Origin: Nocardioides sp. URHA0032
Lineage (GTDB): Bacteria > Actinomycetota > Actinomycetes > Propionibacteriales > Nocardioidaceae
Direction: 5' to 3'
Length of the DNA: 64,000 nucleotides
NCBI RefSeq assembly: GCF_000620645.1
Contig: NZ_JIAV01000014.1
Span: 310,001-374,000, forward strand
Position 1 is the first letter of the stretch. Each line of letters opens with the position of its first letter. Below, in pieces: positions 52,531-60,896 of this stretch. Under the pieces are notes generated by a model. It worked only from the letters and a program-made list of their open reading frames with translations. It searched no databases and was not told the origin of the DNA. Position numbers and translations under genes: made by a program.

Positions 52531-53082
52531 TCAGGCCGCGGCGGTCGCCGGGTCGTACTCGACCAGGGTCTGCACCGCGCGGGTGAGCCGGCCGATCACG
52601 TCGGGGTCGGTCAGCACGTCGACCTCGATGGCCGACTGCGAGACGGTGACGTCCTCGACGACGGTCGCGCCGGCGATGCGCGCCGATCGGGCGGTGTCCT
52701 CGTGCGCCCACTTGCCGCCGAACGGCGTCGGGGTCGCGCCCACCACGCCGAACGGCTTGCCGACGATGGCGCCCGCGCCGTACGGACGGGACAGCCAGTC
52801 GATCGCGTTGTTGAGCACTGCCGGCATGGTGCCGTTGTACTCGGGCGTGACCGCGAGGACGCGGTCGGCGCTGCCGACCCGCTCACGCAGGGCGGCCGCG
52901 GAGGCGGGCACGTCGCTCGGGTTGTCGATGTCCTCGTTGTAGAACGGGATCTGGCCCAGGCCGTCGACGATGTCGACGGTGACGCCCTCGGGCGCCTGCT
53001 CGGCGAGGAGCTCGGCCAGCTTGCGGTTGACGGAGTCCGTCCGGAGGCTGCCGACCAGGACGGCGATGGTGGTTTCGGTCAT
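52531..53082 (-). CDS. NADPH-dependent FMN reductase
   Basis: A 183-residue flavodoxin-fold reductase. VGSLRTDSVNRKLAE near 8-22 binds flavin phosphate, and TPEYNGTMPAVLNNAIDWLSRP near 78-99 is the family signature. The ATG at 53082 is preferred to an upstream in-frame start. It is divergent from a TetR gene with an operator-like palindrome between them, so it is probably the TetR target. Confidence 0.92.
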   Translation of the reverse strand: MTETTIAVLVGSLRTDSVNRKLAELLAEQAPEGVTVDIVDGLGQIPFYNEDIDNPSDVPASAAALRERVGSADRVLAVTPEYNGTMPAVLNNAIDWLSRPYGAGAIVGKPFGVVGATPTPFGGKWAHEDTARSARIAGATVVEDVTVSQSAIEVDVLTDPDVIGRLTRAVQTLVEYDPATAAA

Positions 53083-53088
53083 GGTCCC

Positions 53089-53110
53089 AAAACGGACCAC
53101 GGTCCGGTTT
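53089..53110. promoter_or_regulatory. TetR-type operator candidate
   Basis: CGGACC-AC-GGTCCG is a perfect inverted repeat within AAAACGGACCACGGTCCGGTTT, just upstream of the FMN reductase and about 70 bp from the divergent TetR gene. AAACGGACY-type palindromes are typical TetR operators. Confidence 0.55.
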
Positions 53111-53177
53111 CATTCCCGCCGCGACCCGGCGATTTCGCGAGCGCTGCATCACGGCTCTCACTAGGGTGAACGCCGAC

Positions 53178-53786
53178 ATGTCCGAGCCGTCCCGGGAGCC
53201 CCAGCTGCTGCCCCTCCTCGGCGCTCCCCCGGCGGAGCGCCGCGACGCGGCGCGCAACCGGGAGCGGCTGCTGGACGCCGCGAAGGAGCTGGTCGAGCGG
53301 TGCGGCGCGGCCGCGACCACCATGGACGCGGTCGCCGCGGCCGCCGGGGTCGGGAAGGGGACGGTCTTCCGCCGCTTCGAGTCCCGTGAGGGCCTGATGG
53401 CCGCGATCCTCGACCACTCCGAGAGCGAGTGGCAGGCGCAGGTGATGTCCGGCGAGCCGCCGCTCGGCCCGGGCGCCGACCCGTGGGACCGGCTGCTCGC
53501 CTTCGGCCGCACCCGCCTCGAGACCACGCTCCTGCACGCCGAGCTGATCCGCGAGGCCGGACGGTCGGGCGCGCGGGCCTCGGGCGCGTACTCGTTCACG
53601 GCGACCCACGTGCGCTACCTGCTGAGCCAGCTCCAGGTGGACGGCGACGTGCCGCTCCTGGCCGTGGCGCTGCTGGCGCCCCTCGAGCTGCCGATCCTCG
53701 AGCAGGTGAGCCTCGACGGGTTCCCGGTGGACCGGGTCTACCACGGCTGGGTGGACCTGGCCCGCAGGATCACGCGCCGCCCGTAG
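53178..53786 (+). CDS. TetR/AcrR-family regulator
   Basis: A 202-residue repressor: helix-turn-helix TMDAVAAAAGVGKGTVFRRFESREGLM near 47-73, then an all-helical ligand domain. TAGGGT (53162-53167) lies 10 nt upstream of ATG 53178; a GTG at 53166 falls inside that hexamer and is less likely. It probably controls the divergent FMN reductase and itself. Its end overlaps convergent cimA by 17 bp. Confidence 0.88.
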   Translation: MSEPSREPQLLPLLGAPPAERRDAARNRERLLDAAKELVERCGAAATTMDAVAAAAGVGKGTVFRRFESREGLMAAILDHSESEWQAQVMSGEPPLGPGADPWDRLLAFGRTRLETTLLHAELIREAGRSGARASGAYSFTATHVRYLLSQLQVDGDVPLLAVALLAPLELPILEQVSLDGFPVDRVYHGWVDLARRITRRP

Positions 53787-55365
53787 CCGCCTCCTGGCGG
53801 CGCAGGCCGAAGGTCATGCCGTCGACGAGCGCTCCCCACGACGCCTCGATGACATTGGCGCCGACGCCGACGGTCACCCAGGACGACTCGCCGTCGCTGG
53901 TCTCGATCAGCACCCGGGTGATCGCGTCCGTGCCGTGGCCCTGGTCGAGGATGCGCACCTTGTAGTCGATCAGCTCGAACTTCGCGACCTCCGGGTACGC
54001 CCGCTCGATCGCGTGCCGCAGCGCCTGGTCCAGCGCGTTGACCGGGCCGTTGCCCTCACCCGTCACGACGTGCCGCACGTCGGCGGCCCTCAGCTTCACC
54101 GTCGCCTCGGACAGCGCGTCCTCGCCCGGGCGGGTCTCGGTGATCACCCGCCAGGACTCGACCTCGAAGTACGCCGGGCGCGCGCCCTCGACCTCCTCGA
54201 CGAGGAGCAGCTCGAACGACGCGTCGGCCGCCTCGAACGTGTAGCCCCGGCTCTCGAGCACCTTGACCCGGTCGGTGATCCGGGTGACGAGCTCCCGGTC
54301 GCCCGAGAGGTCGAACCCGAGCTCGCGGCCCTTGAGCTCGATCGAGGCCCGGCCGGCCATGTCGGACACGAGCAGCCGCATGTCGTTGCCGACGCCGCCC
54401 GGGTCCATGTGCTGGTAGAGGTCGGGGTCGACCTTGATCGCGCTCGCGTGCAGGCCGGCCTTGTGGGTGAACGCCGAGGCGCCGACGTACGGCTGCCGCG
54501 ACGCCGGCGGGAAGTTGGTGACCTCCGCGACCGCGTGCGCGATCCGGGTCGCCTCGCCGAGCAGCCCCTGGGGCAGCACCTCGCGGCCCAGCTTGAGCTC
54601 GAGGTTCGCCACGACCGAGACGAGGTCGGCGTTGCCGGTGCGCTCGCCGTACCCGTTGATCGTGCCCTGCACGTGCGTCGCCCCGGCGTCGACGGCGGCG
54701 AGCGTGTTCGCCACGGCACAGCCGGTGTCGTTGTGGCAGTGGATCCCGACCCGCACCTGCGCGCTCTCGCGGACGTCGTGGACCACGTCGGCCACCCAGC
54801 CGGGCAGCATGCCGCCGTTGGTGTCGCAGAGGGCGACCACCTCGGCGCCGGCGCCGTATGCCGTGCGCAGCACCTCGAGCGCGTAGTCGCGGTTCGCGCG
54901 GTACCCGTCGAAGAAGTGCTCGGCGTCGAGGAACACGGTCTGCCCCTCGGCGCGGAGGTGGCTGACGGTGTCGCGGATCATCTCGAGGTTCTCCTCGAGG
55001 GTGGTGCGCAGGGCGAGCTCGACGTGCCGGTCGTGGGACTTCGCGACCAGCGTGACGACGCCGGCTCCGCTGTCGCGCAGCGCCGCGACCAGCGGGTCGT
55101 CGGCGGCCTTGACGCCCGCGCGCCGGGTGGCGCCGAACGCCGCGAGCCGCGCGTGGCGCAGGTCCAGCTCGTCCGCGGCTCGGCGGAAGAACTCGGTGTC
55201 CTTGGGGTTCGCGCCCGGCCAGCCGCCCTCGATGTACCCGACCCCGAGGCCGTCGAGCTGGCGCGCGATGGACAGCTTGTCGGCGACCGAGAGGTTGAGG
55301 CCCTCCTGCTGCGCGCCGTCGCGCAGGGTGGTGTCGTAGACGTGGAACGCGCCGTGGAGATCCAT
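53770..55365 (-). CDS. cimA: Citramalate synthase
   Basis: Condenses pyruvate with acetyl-CoA to citramalate, giving 2-oxobutyrate for isoleucine without threonine. The 531-residue protein has the HMGL-like TIM barrel (YDTTLRDGAQQEG near 12, HCHNDTGCAVAN near 212, INGYGERTGNADL near 240) and the C-terminal LeuA regulatory dimer domain (from about 400), where isoleucine binds in known homologues. GAGAGAG precedes ATG 55365; a GTG ten codons upstream lies beside the terminator T-run and is unlikely. Preceded by a leader peptide and attenuator. It could be misread as 2-isopropylmalate synthase, but length and motifs favour CimA. Confidence 0.93.
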   Translation of the reverse strand: MDLHGAFHVYDTTLRDGAQQEGLNLSVADKLSIARQLDGLGVGYIEGGWPGANPKDTEFFRRAADELDLRHARLAAFGATRRAGVKAADDPLVAALRDSGAGVVTLVAKSHDRHVELALRTTLEENLEMIRDTVSHLRAEGQTVFLDAEHFFDGYRANRDYALEVLRTAYGAGAEVVALCDTNGGMLPGWVADVVHDVRESAQVRVGIHCHNDTGCAVANTLAAVDAGATHVQGTINGYGERTGNADLVSVVANLELKLGREVLPQGLLGEATRIAHAVAEVTNFPPASRQPYVGASAFTHKAGLHASAIKVDPDLYQHMDPGGVGNDMRLLVSDMAGRASIELKGRELGFDLSGDRELVTRITDRVKVLESRGYTFEAADASFELLLVEEVEGARPAYFEVESWRVITETRPGEDALSEATVKLRAADVRHVVTGEGNGPVNALDQALRHAIERAYPEVAKFELIDYKVRILDQGHGTDAITRVLIETSDGESSWVTVGVGANVIEASWGALVDGMTFGLRRQEAATGGA

Positions 55366-55395
55366 CGGGCTCTCTCTCGTACAGGTTTCGGACAC

Positions 55396-55459
55396 AAAAA
55401 AACCTCTCGGGGTACGAGAGGTCGGCGCGCCGGGTGCTCCACTCGGGAGCTCGGCGCGC
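55396..55459 (-). promoter_or_regulatory. cimA transcription attenuator
   Basis: Minus-strand order after the leader peptide: a long hairpin (arms GCGCGCCG and CGGCGCGC at 55459-55425, inner GCTCC/GGAGC), then terminator stem CCTCTCG/CGAGAGG (55421-55403) with seven T (55402-55396). CGAGTGG in the first hairpin (55445-55439) can pair with CCTCTCG, the left terminator arm, with one U-U mismatch: a possible antiterminator. The terminator ends 31 bp before cimA. Confidence 0.75.
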
Positions 55460-55488
55460 TAGGAAATGATGATCTGCTGGTGCTGCAC
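55459..55488 (-). CDS. cimA leader peptide with three Ile codons
   Basis: Nine codons, V-Q-H-Q-Q-I-I-I-S, then TAG. Three consecutive Ile codons sit right before the stop, and the attenuator hairpin begins at the stop codon. CACGAT on the minus strand (55500-55495) is 6 nt before the GTG, the same leaderless spacing seen at other genes here. Ile starvation would stall a ribosome over the hairpin's left arm; the logic matches isoleucine synthesis by cimA. Confidence 0.7.
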   Translation of the reverse strand: MQHQQIIIS

Positions 55489-55514
55489 GTGCCCATCGTG
55501 CCACGGCGACCGGA

Positions 55515-57083
55515 TCACGGACGCGGCATCTCGGCATGCGGGCGGTCGTTCGCGGGCGTCCACGTCGCGCCGGCGAGGTCCGCGCGGAAGCCCAGCACCG
55601 CGGCGACCGCGAGGACCACGAGCAGCGCGACCGTCCACCGCCGGAGGTCGGCGGCGAGCGGGTTCACGACCCGCCCGACCGGTCCGCGGACCCGGGACCC
55701 ACCGGGTCCGAGCCACAGGGAGACGGCGAGCACGACGCCGCACACGAACAGCGCGAGGCCCAGGCCGGTCGCGATCGCGTAGCAGATCAGGGCCGCTGCG
55801 ACCGCCAGCCCGAGGCTCCACAGGGCGAGCAGCACCGCACCCGGGACGGACTGCACGAGGTGCCAGGGTGCGGCGACCAGCAGCTGCACGCCGTCGTACC
55901 ACTTGCGGCCGCGGTACTCCCGGCGCTGGTCCCGCGCCGACGCGGCGAGCGAGCCGCTCCGCAGCAGCCAGGCCAGGACCAGCATCAGCGCGGTCGTGAG
56001 CCAGGGGTACGCCGCGCACCCGGCACCGCACACCAGCGCGATCCCGGACAGCAGCACGCCCCGGCGGAACCGCTCGGCGGCCGGGACCTTCGCCACCGGC
56101 GGCTGGTACGACGTCAGTGCGAGCGTGAGCGGCTCCGCGGTCTCGTGGCCCGGCCAGACGTCGGTCTCGTCGTCGGCCGCCGCCTGGGCGGCGAGTGCGA
56201 GCGGGACGGTGTACGGGTCGTGCGGCGGCGCGCTGGGCGGCGGGGCCGCCGGCCGCTCGCCGCGACGGGTGGTCAGGGGTCGCAACCAGGTGAGCAGCTG
56301 GTCGAGCGTGGGGCGGTTCCGCGGCTCCGGGTCGAGGGCGGCCGCGACCACCTGGCGCAGGTCGTGGGGCAGGCCGTCGAGGTCGAACTGGCCGCGCCGG
56401 ACGCGGTCCATGATCGCCATCGCGGGGCCGCGGCCGAACGGCGGGTGGCCGGTGCCGGCGTACGCCACCGTGGCCGCCCACGAGTGCACGTCCGAGGCGG
56501 GGATCGCGTCCTCGCCGTACAGGATCTCGGGCGCGAGGTAGCCCGGTGTGCCGAGCAGCCAGCCGGTGTGGGTCAGCTTCGGGTCGTCGGCGACGCGGGC
56601 CAGGCCGAAGTCGATGAGGATGGGCGTCCGACCCTCCATCAGCACGTTCGAGGGCTTCACGTCGCGGTGCAGGACGCCGACGGAGTGCACCGACGCCACA
56701 CCCTCGGCGAGGCAGCCCGCCAGCCAGTAAAGATCGTCGCCCTCGATCGCCCCCTCCTCGACCACCAGGTCGTGGAGCGACAGGCCGGGCACGTAGCGGG
56801 TGGCGACGTACGGGACCTCCGCCCAGGGGTCGGCGTCCACGATCTCGGCCACCCACTGGCTCCGGATCCGCTGCAGGGACCCGACCTCACGCTCGAGCCT
56901 CCGGCGCGCCTCCTGGTCGCCGACGATGTGCGGGCGCAGCACCTTGAGCGCCACCCGCTGGCCCGCCGGGCCACGCCGGGCCAGGTGCACGACACCCATG
57001 CCCCCCTCGCCGAGCCGGGCCAGCAGGGTGTAGCCGCCCACCGTGCGGGCGGACGGCCCCTCGGCCGGCGGAGACGTCGTCAC
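55515..57083 (-). CDS. Membrane-bound serine/threonine protein kinase
   Basis: A 522-residue Hanks-type kinase. Catalytic domain at 17-270: LGEGGMGVVHLA (Gly loop), VALKVL (ATP Lys), HRDVKPSN (catalytic loop) near 140, DFGLA near 160, GTPGYLAPE near 178. A Pro-rich linker follows, then several hydrophobic helices (about 345-360, 365-382, 415-460, 485-505), with no PASTA repeats. It ends 26 bp before the cimA leader peptide. Substrates unknown. Confidence 0.93.
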   Translation of the reverse strand: MTTSPPAEGPSARTVGGYTLLARLGEGGMGVVHLARRGPAGQRVALKVLRPHIVGDQEARRRLEREVGSLQRIRSQWVAEIVDADPWAEVPYVATRYVPGLSLHDLVVEEGAIEGDDLYWLAGCLAEGVASVHSVGVLHRDVKPSNVLMEGRTPILIDFGLARVADDPKLTHTGWLLGTPGYLAPEILYGEDAIPASDVHSWAATVAYAGTGHPPFGRGPAMAIMDRVRRGQFDLDGLPHDLRQVVAAALDPEPRNRPTLDQLLTWLRPLTTRRGERPAAPPPSAPPHDPYTVPLALAAQAAADDETDVWPGHETAEPLTLALTSYQPPVAKVPAAERFRRGVLLSGIALVCGAGCAAYPWLTTALMLVLAWLLRSGSLAASARDQRREYRGRKWYDGVQLLVAAPWHLVQSVPGAVLLALWSLGLAVAAALICYAIATGLGLALFVCGVVLAVSLWLGPGGSRVRGPVGRVVNPLAADLRRWTVALLVVLAVAAVLGFRADLAGATWTPANDRPHAEMPRP

Positions 57084-57180
57084 GCGCCGAGGCTACCCGC
57101 GCGGCGGGTCGCGATCGGGTAGGCGGCACCCCCTGCCCGCGGCGCCGGTCGGATTCACCGGCACACCTCCTGAGGCGAGG

Positions 57181-59565
57181 TCAGCGCAGCGCCCCGAGGT
57201 AGCTCCCCGTCGCCCGGAGGTCGCGCAACCGGCGTTCCCACGTCACGCCGACGACGGTGAGCAGCGTCCCCGCCGACCCGATCAGCGCCCACTGCGGCAC
57301 CCCGGCGAGGTACGGCGCGAGCTCGCGCAGCACGACCGTCGCGCCGACGGCTGCCCCGACGACGAGCGGCGCGCTCCAGCGCAGCCGCGCGCCGAGGAGC
57401 ACCAGGACGAGGCAGGCTGCCCCCAGCGTCGCCGCCCGCAGGCTGAGCGGGTCCTCGAGCACCCAGAGCAGGGACGGCACGGTCGCCAGCAGCAGGGCTG
57501 GTCCGAGCGCTCCCCAGGTGGGGGCCTCGGGGTGCCGGCGGAGGTGGACCACCCCGACCACGAGGAGCGCGACGGCGCTCGGCAGCGTGTACGGCTCCGG
57601 CGCCGTGACACCGACGTCCCACAGCCGCACCCAGGTGGCGACCGCGAGGAGAGCGCCCCCCAGCCAGCCGAGCGAGCGCCGCCCGGGCTGGAGCAGGGCG
57701 CTCACCGAGACCAGCACGCCGGCGACCGTGAGGTGCAGTGCCAGCGCGACGCTCGGGTCGTCGGCGTACCCGACCGCGAACGCCGCGGCCACGGTGGCGG
57801 CCGGCCCGGCGGTCGCCTCGATCTCCGGGCGGGGCCGGGCGATCGCGAGCACCCCCAGGATCACCAGGACAGGGACACCGCGGTGGCTCTCCTCGACGCC
57901 GGCGACCTCGCCGAGCACCCACACGAACCCGGCCACGGTCGCCGAGAGCAACAGGCCGCCGGCGAGCTGCTGGTCGACCCGGCCGAGGCGCCACAACGTG
58001 GCCGCGACCAGGACCAGCACGCCGAGCACCACCGCGGTGAGCACGTCGCTCGGCAGGGCCACGAGCAGGCCGAGCGCGCCCACAGCGACCCCGGCGACCG
58101 ACTGGCCGAGGCCGTACGTGCCCTCGTGCCGGAGGGCGTCCGCGACCAGGGCGGCGCTCAGGAGGGCCAGCCCGGCGACCACCGTCCACACCGGGACCGG
58201 GCCGAGGGCGAGGGTCCCGATCAGCGCGAGGGCCAGCACGCCGGCCGGCAGCTGGGGGCGCGGGAGGCGTGGGAGCACCGCGAGGAGCGCGGCGAGCAGG
58301 CCCGCGGCGCCGAGCAGGAGCAGCACCGGCACGGCGACCGGGTCCGAGTCGCCCAGGCTCGTGGTCACCGAGCCCGTGAAGGGCGCATCGACGTCGATCG
58401 CGTTGCCGAGGGCCTGGACGGCGAGAGCCGTGGTCACCAGGCCGAGGGGCACGCCGGCCACGACGATCGGCGGCCACGCAACCGGACGCCAGGCAGCGGG
58501 CAGGACCAGCGAGACCAGGACCCAGGTCGCGAGCACGGCGAGCGCCACGAGCCCCACGACGGTGGCGCCCTCGTCGATCGCCGGCAGTGCGACGGTCACG
58601 GTGAGCAGCGTGAGGGTCACCGCGACGCACGCGCGGACGGCCGCGACGTTCCCGCGCAGGAAGGGGACCGGCAGCAGCGAGAGCAGCGTGGCGAGGAGGA
58701 GCGAGGCGCCGTGACCGTCGAGCCAGAGCGTCCGCAGGCTGGCGAGGTCGGCCGCCTCGGCCAGCCCGACGAGGAGCAACCCCAGCCACCAGCAGGACGC
58801 GCCGGCCGCCGCGGCGACCAGCAGCGGGGTGAGCCCACGAGCCCGTGCCAGGCCGGCCAGCACCGCGTGGCCGAGGATCACGGCGACCGTCACGGTGGTC
58901 AGGTGGCCGGTCGTCGCCACCAGTCCGGCGCCGAGCGCTCCCAGGCCGAGGACGGCGCCGGCCTGGGGCGAGATCAGCCGCGTGATGACGGCGAGCGCCA
59001 GGGCGGCGACCGTGACGGTCCCGCCGACCACGGCGAGCAGCTCCTCCGCCGCGAGGTCGCCCCACCAGCCCGCGTGGTCGGCGCCCACGACGTCGAGGAC
59101 GAGCAGCCCGAGGCCGACGGTGGTGAGCGCCTCACCCGCGATCCGCAGGTCCCGTCGGCCCAGCCACGCACCCAGGCCGCCGGTGACCACGGTCAGCCCG
59201 GTGAGGACCGCCGTCCGGCCTCCGACGCCGAGCCACGACCAGGCCGCCACGAGGAACGCGACCGCGGCGACCAGGAGGCACAGTGCGCCGAGCCCGAGGA
59301 GGATCTTCGGCACCGAGAGTGCGGACATCTGGTGCCGCTGCGGCGGGCGAGTGACCGGCACGGGCGGCCGGAGCGGCACGGGTGCCGGCGCCCCCGCCGA
59401 CTCGACCCGGAGCCGGGCGAGCAGCTGGTCGGCGGTGCGAAGGGCCTGCAGCAGCTCCCCGGCCAGGGGCACCCGCAGGAGCAGCCCGCACTCAGGGCAC
59501 GCGGACGCATCGACGGGCAGCCGGGAGGAGCAGCTGGGGCACACGAACGGATCGGCGTACGGCAT
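57181..59565 (-). CDS. Large polytopic membrane protein with N-terminal zinc ribbon (SCO7613-like)
   Basis: A 794-residue protein. Residues 9-27 form a zinc ribbon (CPSCSS and CPECGL), residues 35-80 a Pro/Arg-rich linker, and the rest about 20 hydrophobic helices rich in Leu, Val, Ala and Gly. This layout matches proteins named SCO7613 C-terminal-domain proteins in streptomycetes, as far as I recall. Function unknown. It follows a membrane kinase gene after 97 bp, on the same strand but upstream of it. Confidence 0.8.
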   Translation of the reverse strand: MPYADPFVCPSCSSRLPVDASACPECGLLLRVPLAGELLQALRTADQLLARLRVESAGAPAPVPLRPPVPVTRPPQRHQMSALSVPKILLGLGALCLLVAAVAFLVAAWSWLGVGGRTAVLTGLTVVTGGLGAWLGRRDLRIAGEALTTVGLGLLVLDVVGADHAGWWGDLAAEELLAVVGGTVTVAALALAVITRLISPQAGAVLGLGALGAGLVATTGHLTTVTVAVILGHAVLAGLARARGLTPLLVAAAAGASCWWLGLLLVGLAEAADLASLRTLWLDGHGASLLLATLLSLLPVPFLRGNVAAVRACVAVTLTLLTVTVALPAIDEGATVVGLVALAVLATWVLVSLVLPAAWRPVAWPPIVVAGVPLGLVTTALAVQALGNAIDVDAPFTGSVTTSLGDSDPVAVPVLLLLGAAGLLAALLAVLPRLPRPQLPAGVLALALIGTLALGPVPVWTVVAGLALLSAALVADALRHEGTYGLGQSVAGVAVGALGLLVALPSDVLTAVVLGVLVLVAATLWRLGRVDQQLAGGLLLSATVAGFVWVLGEVAGVEESHRGVPVLVILGVLAIARPRPEIEATAGPAATVAAAFAVGYADDPSVALALHLTVAGVLVSVSALLQPGRRSLGWLGGALLAVATWVRLWDVGVTAPEPYTLPSAVALLVVGVVHLRRHPEAPTWGALGPALLLATVPSLLWVLEDPLSLRAATLGAACLVLVLLGARLRWSAPLVVGAAVGATVVLRELAPYLAGVPQWALIGSAGTLLTVVGVTWERRLRDLRATGSYLGALR

Positions 59566-59613
59566 GCCGCAAGCCTTGCCGGGCGGCGCCCGGCGGGGAA
59601 TCGGTACGGATAC

Positions 59614-60687
59614 TCAGACGATGCGGTGCATCCAGCCGAACGGGTCCTCGGCGCGGCCGTACTGGATGTCGACCAGCGCCTGGCGGATCCGCATCGTCAG
59701 GTCGGTGCTCGCGGGCGCCGGGGCCGACCCGCCGTCCCACTTCAGCTCGCCCACCGGGGTCACGACCGCGGCGGTCCCGCACGCGAAGATCTCGGTGATC
59801 CGCCCGCTGGCCACGCCCTCGCGCCACTCGTCGATCGAGAACCGCCGCTCCTCCACCTGGTGGCCGAGCTTGCCGGCCAGCTCGATGATGCTGGAGCGGG
59901 TGATGCCCTCGAGGATGGTGCCGGTCTCGGGGGTGACGATGGTGCCGTCGTCGTGGACGAAGTACATGTTCATGCCGCCGAGCTCCTCGACGTACCGCCC
60001 GTGCTGGGCGTCGAGGAAGACCACCTGGTCGCAGCCGTGGCCGGTGGCCTCCTGCTGCGCGACCAGCGAGGACGCGTAGTTGCCGCCGGTCTTCGCGGCA
60101 CCCATGCCACCCCGTCCGGCGCGGGTGTACTCCTCGGTGAGCCACAGGGTGACGGGCTTGACGCCGCCCTTGAAGTAGGCGCCGGCGGGGCTGGCGATCA
60201 CCATGAACGTGACGTGCTGGCTCGGCCGGACGCCGAGGAACACCTCGGTCGCGATCATGAACGGCCGGACGTAGAGGCTCTTCTCCCCCGCCGGGTCAGG
60301 GACCCAGCGCTGGTCGGCCGCGACCAGGGCGTCGACGGCCTGCACGAAGTCGTCGACCGGGAGCTCGGGGAACGCGAGCCGGTGGCTGGAGCGCACCATC
60401 CGGGCGGCGTTCTCCTCCGGCCGGAACGACCAGATCGAGCCGTCGTCGTGGCGGTAGGCCTTCATGCCCTCGAACGTCTCCTGCGCGTAGTGCAGGACGG
60501 CGGTCGCCGGGTCGAGGGCGAGCGGGCCGTACGGCTCGATGCGCGCGGCGTGCCAGCCGGCGTCGGGGGTCCACTCGGCCGTGAACATGTGGTCGGTGAA
60601 GAACTGGCCGAAGCCCGGGTTCGCGAGGATCTCGGCGAGGCGCTCGTCGGAGACGGGGGCGCTCGACGACGTGGTGCTGATCTCCAT
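59614..60687 (-). CDS. ilvE: Branched-chain amino acid aminotransferase
   Basis: PLP fold-type IV aminotransferase for the last step of Leu, Ile and Val synthesis. The 357-residue protein has FEGMKAYRHDDG near 88, RPFMIATE near 150, GGNYASSLVAQQEA near 205 with the cofactor Lys nearby, and EELGGMNMYFV near 235. ATG 60687 is preferred to a TTG three codons upstream; neither has a strong RBS. It lies downstream of leuB on the same strand, beyond a tandem repeat. Confidence 0.95.
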   Translation of the reverse strand: MEISTTSSSAPVSDERLAEILANPGFGQFFTDHMFTAEWTPDAGWHAARIEPYGPLALDPATAVLHYAQETFEGMKAYRHDDGSIWSFRPEENAARMVRSSHRLAFPELPVDDFVQAVDALVAADQRWVPDPAGEKSLYVRPFMIATEVFLGVRPSQHVTFMVIASPAGAYFKGGVKPVTLWLTEEYTRAGRGGMGAAKTGGNYASSLVAQQEATGHGCDQVVFLDAQHGRYVEELGGMNMYFVHDDGTIVTPETGTILEGITRSSIIELAGKLGHQVEERRFSIDEWREGVASGRITEIFACGTAAVVTPVGELKWDGGSAPAPASTDLTMRIRQALVDIQYGRAEDPFGWMHRIV

Positions 60688-60736
60688 GGGGGACAACTTA
60701 GTAGGCCTTCCGATGAAATGGAGACGGGTCGGATGC

Positions 60737-60893
60737 GTCGGGATACCCGGTGAGCCGGGGATCCCGACGCTTCACGGGCATTGCAACGGCCGAAAAGTGC
60801 AGGCATACCCGGCGAGCCGGGGATCCCGACGCTTCACGGGCATTGCAACGGCCCAAAAGTGCAGGCATACCCGGCGAGCCGGGGATCCCGACG
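60737..60893. repeat. 62-bp tandem repeat (2.4 copies) with palindromic cores
   Basis: Units start at 60743, 60805 and 60867 with 62-bp period; the first two differ at 2 of 62 bases and the third stops after 27 bp. Each holds a CCCGG/CCGGG hairpin. The first copy is extended to a 32-bp palindrome GTCGGGAT-AC-CCGG/CCGG-GG-ATCCCGAC (60737-60768). The array fills the leuB-ilvE gap and ends 3 bp from the leuB stop codon. Confidence 0.93.
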
Positions 60894-60896
60894 GCC

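Noticed and set aside
53770..55365. Calling this gene 2-isopropylmalate synthase (leuA)
   Set aside because: Length, N-terminal motif and the Ile-codon leader favour citramalate synthase of the CimA type.
57043..60753. 1236-codon plus-strand ORF over the kinase end, membrane protein and ilvE
   Set aside because: Antisense to well-supported genes, extreme Arg/Gln/His/Asp composition, no motif.
60737..60893. CRISPR array
   Set aside because: Tandem repeat without unique spacers; unit is 62 bp and contiguous, with no cas genes.
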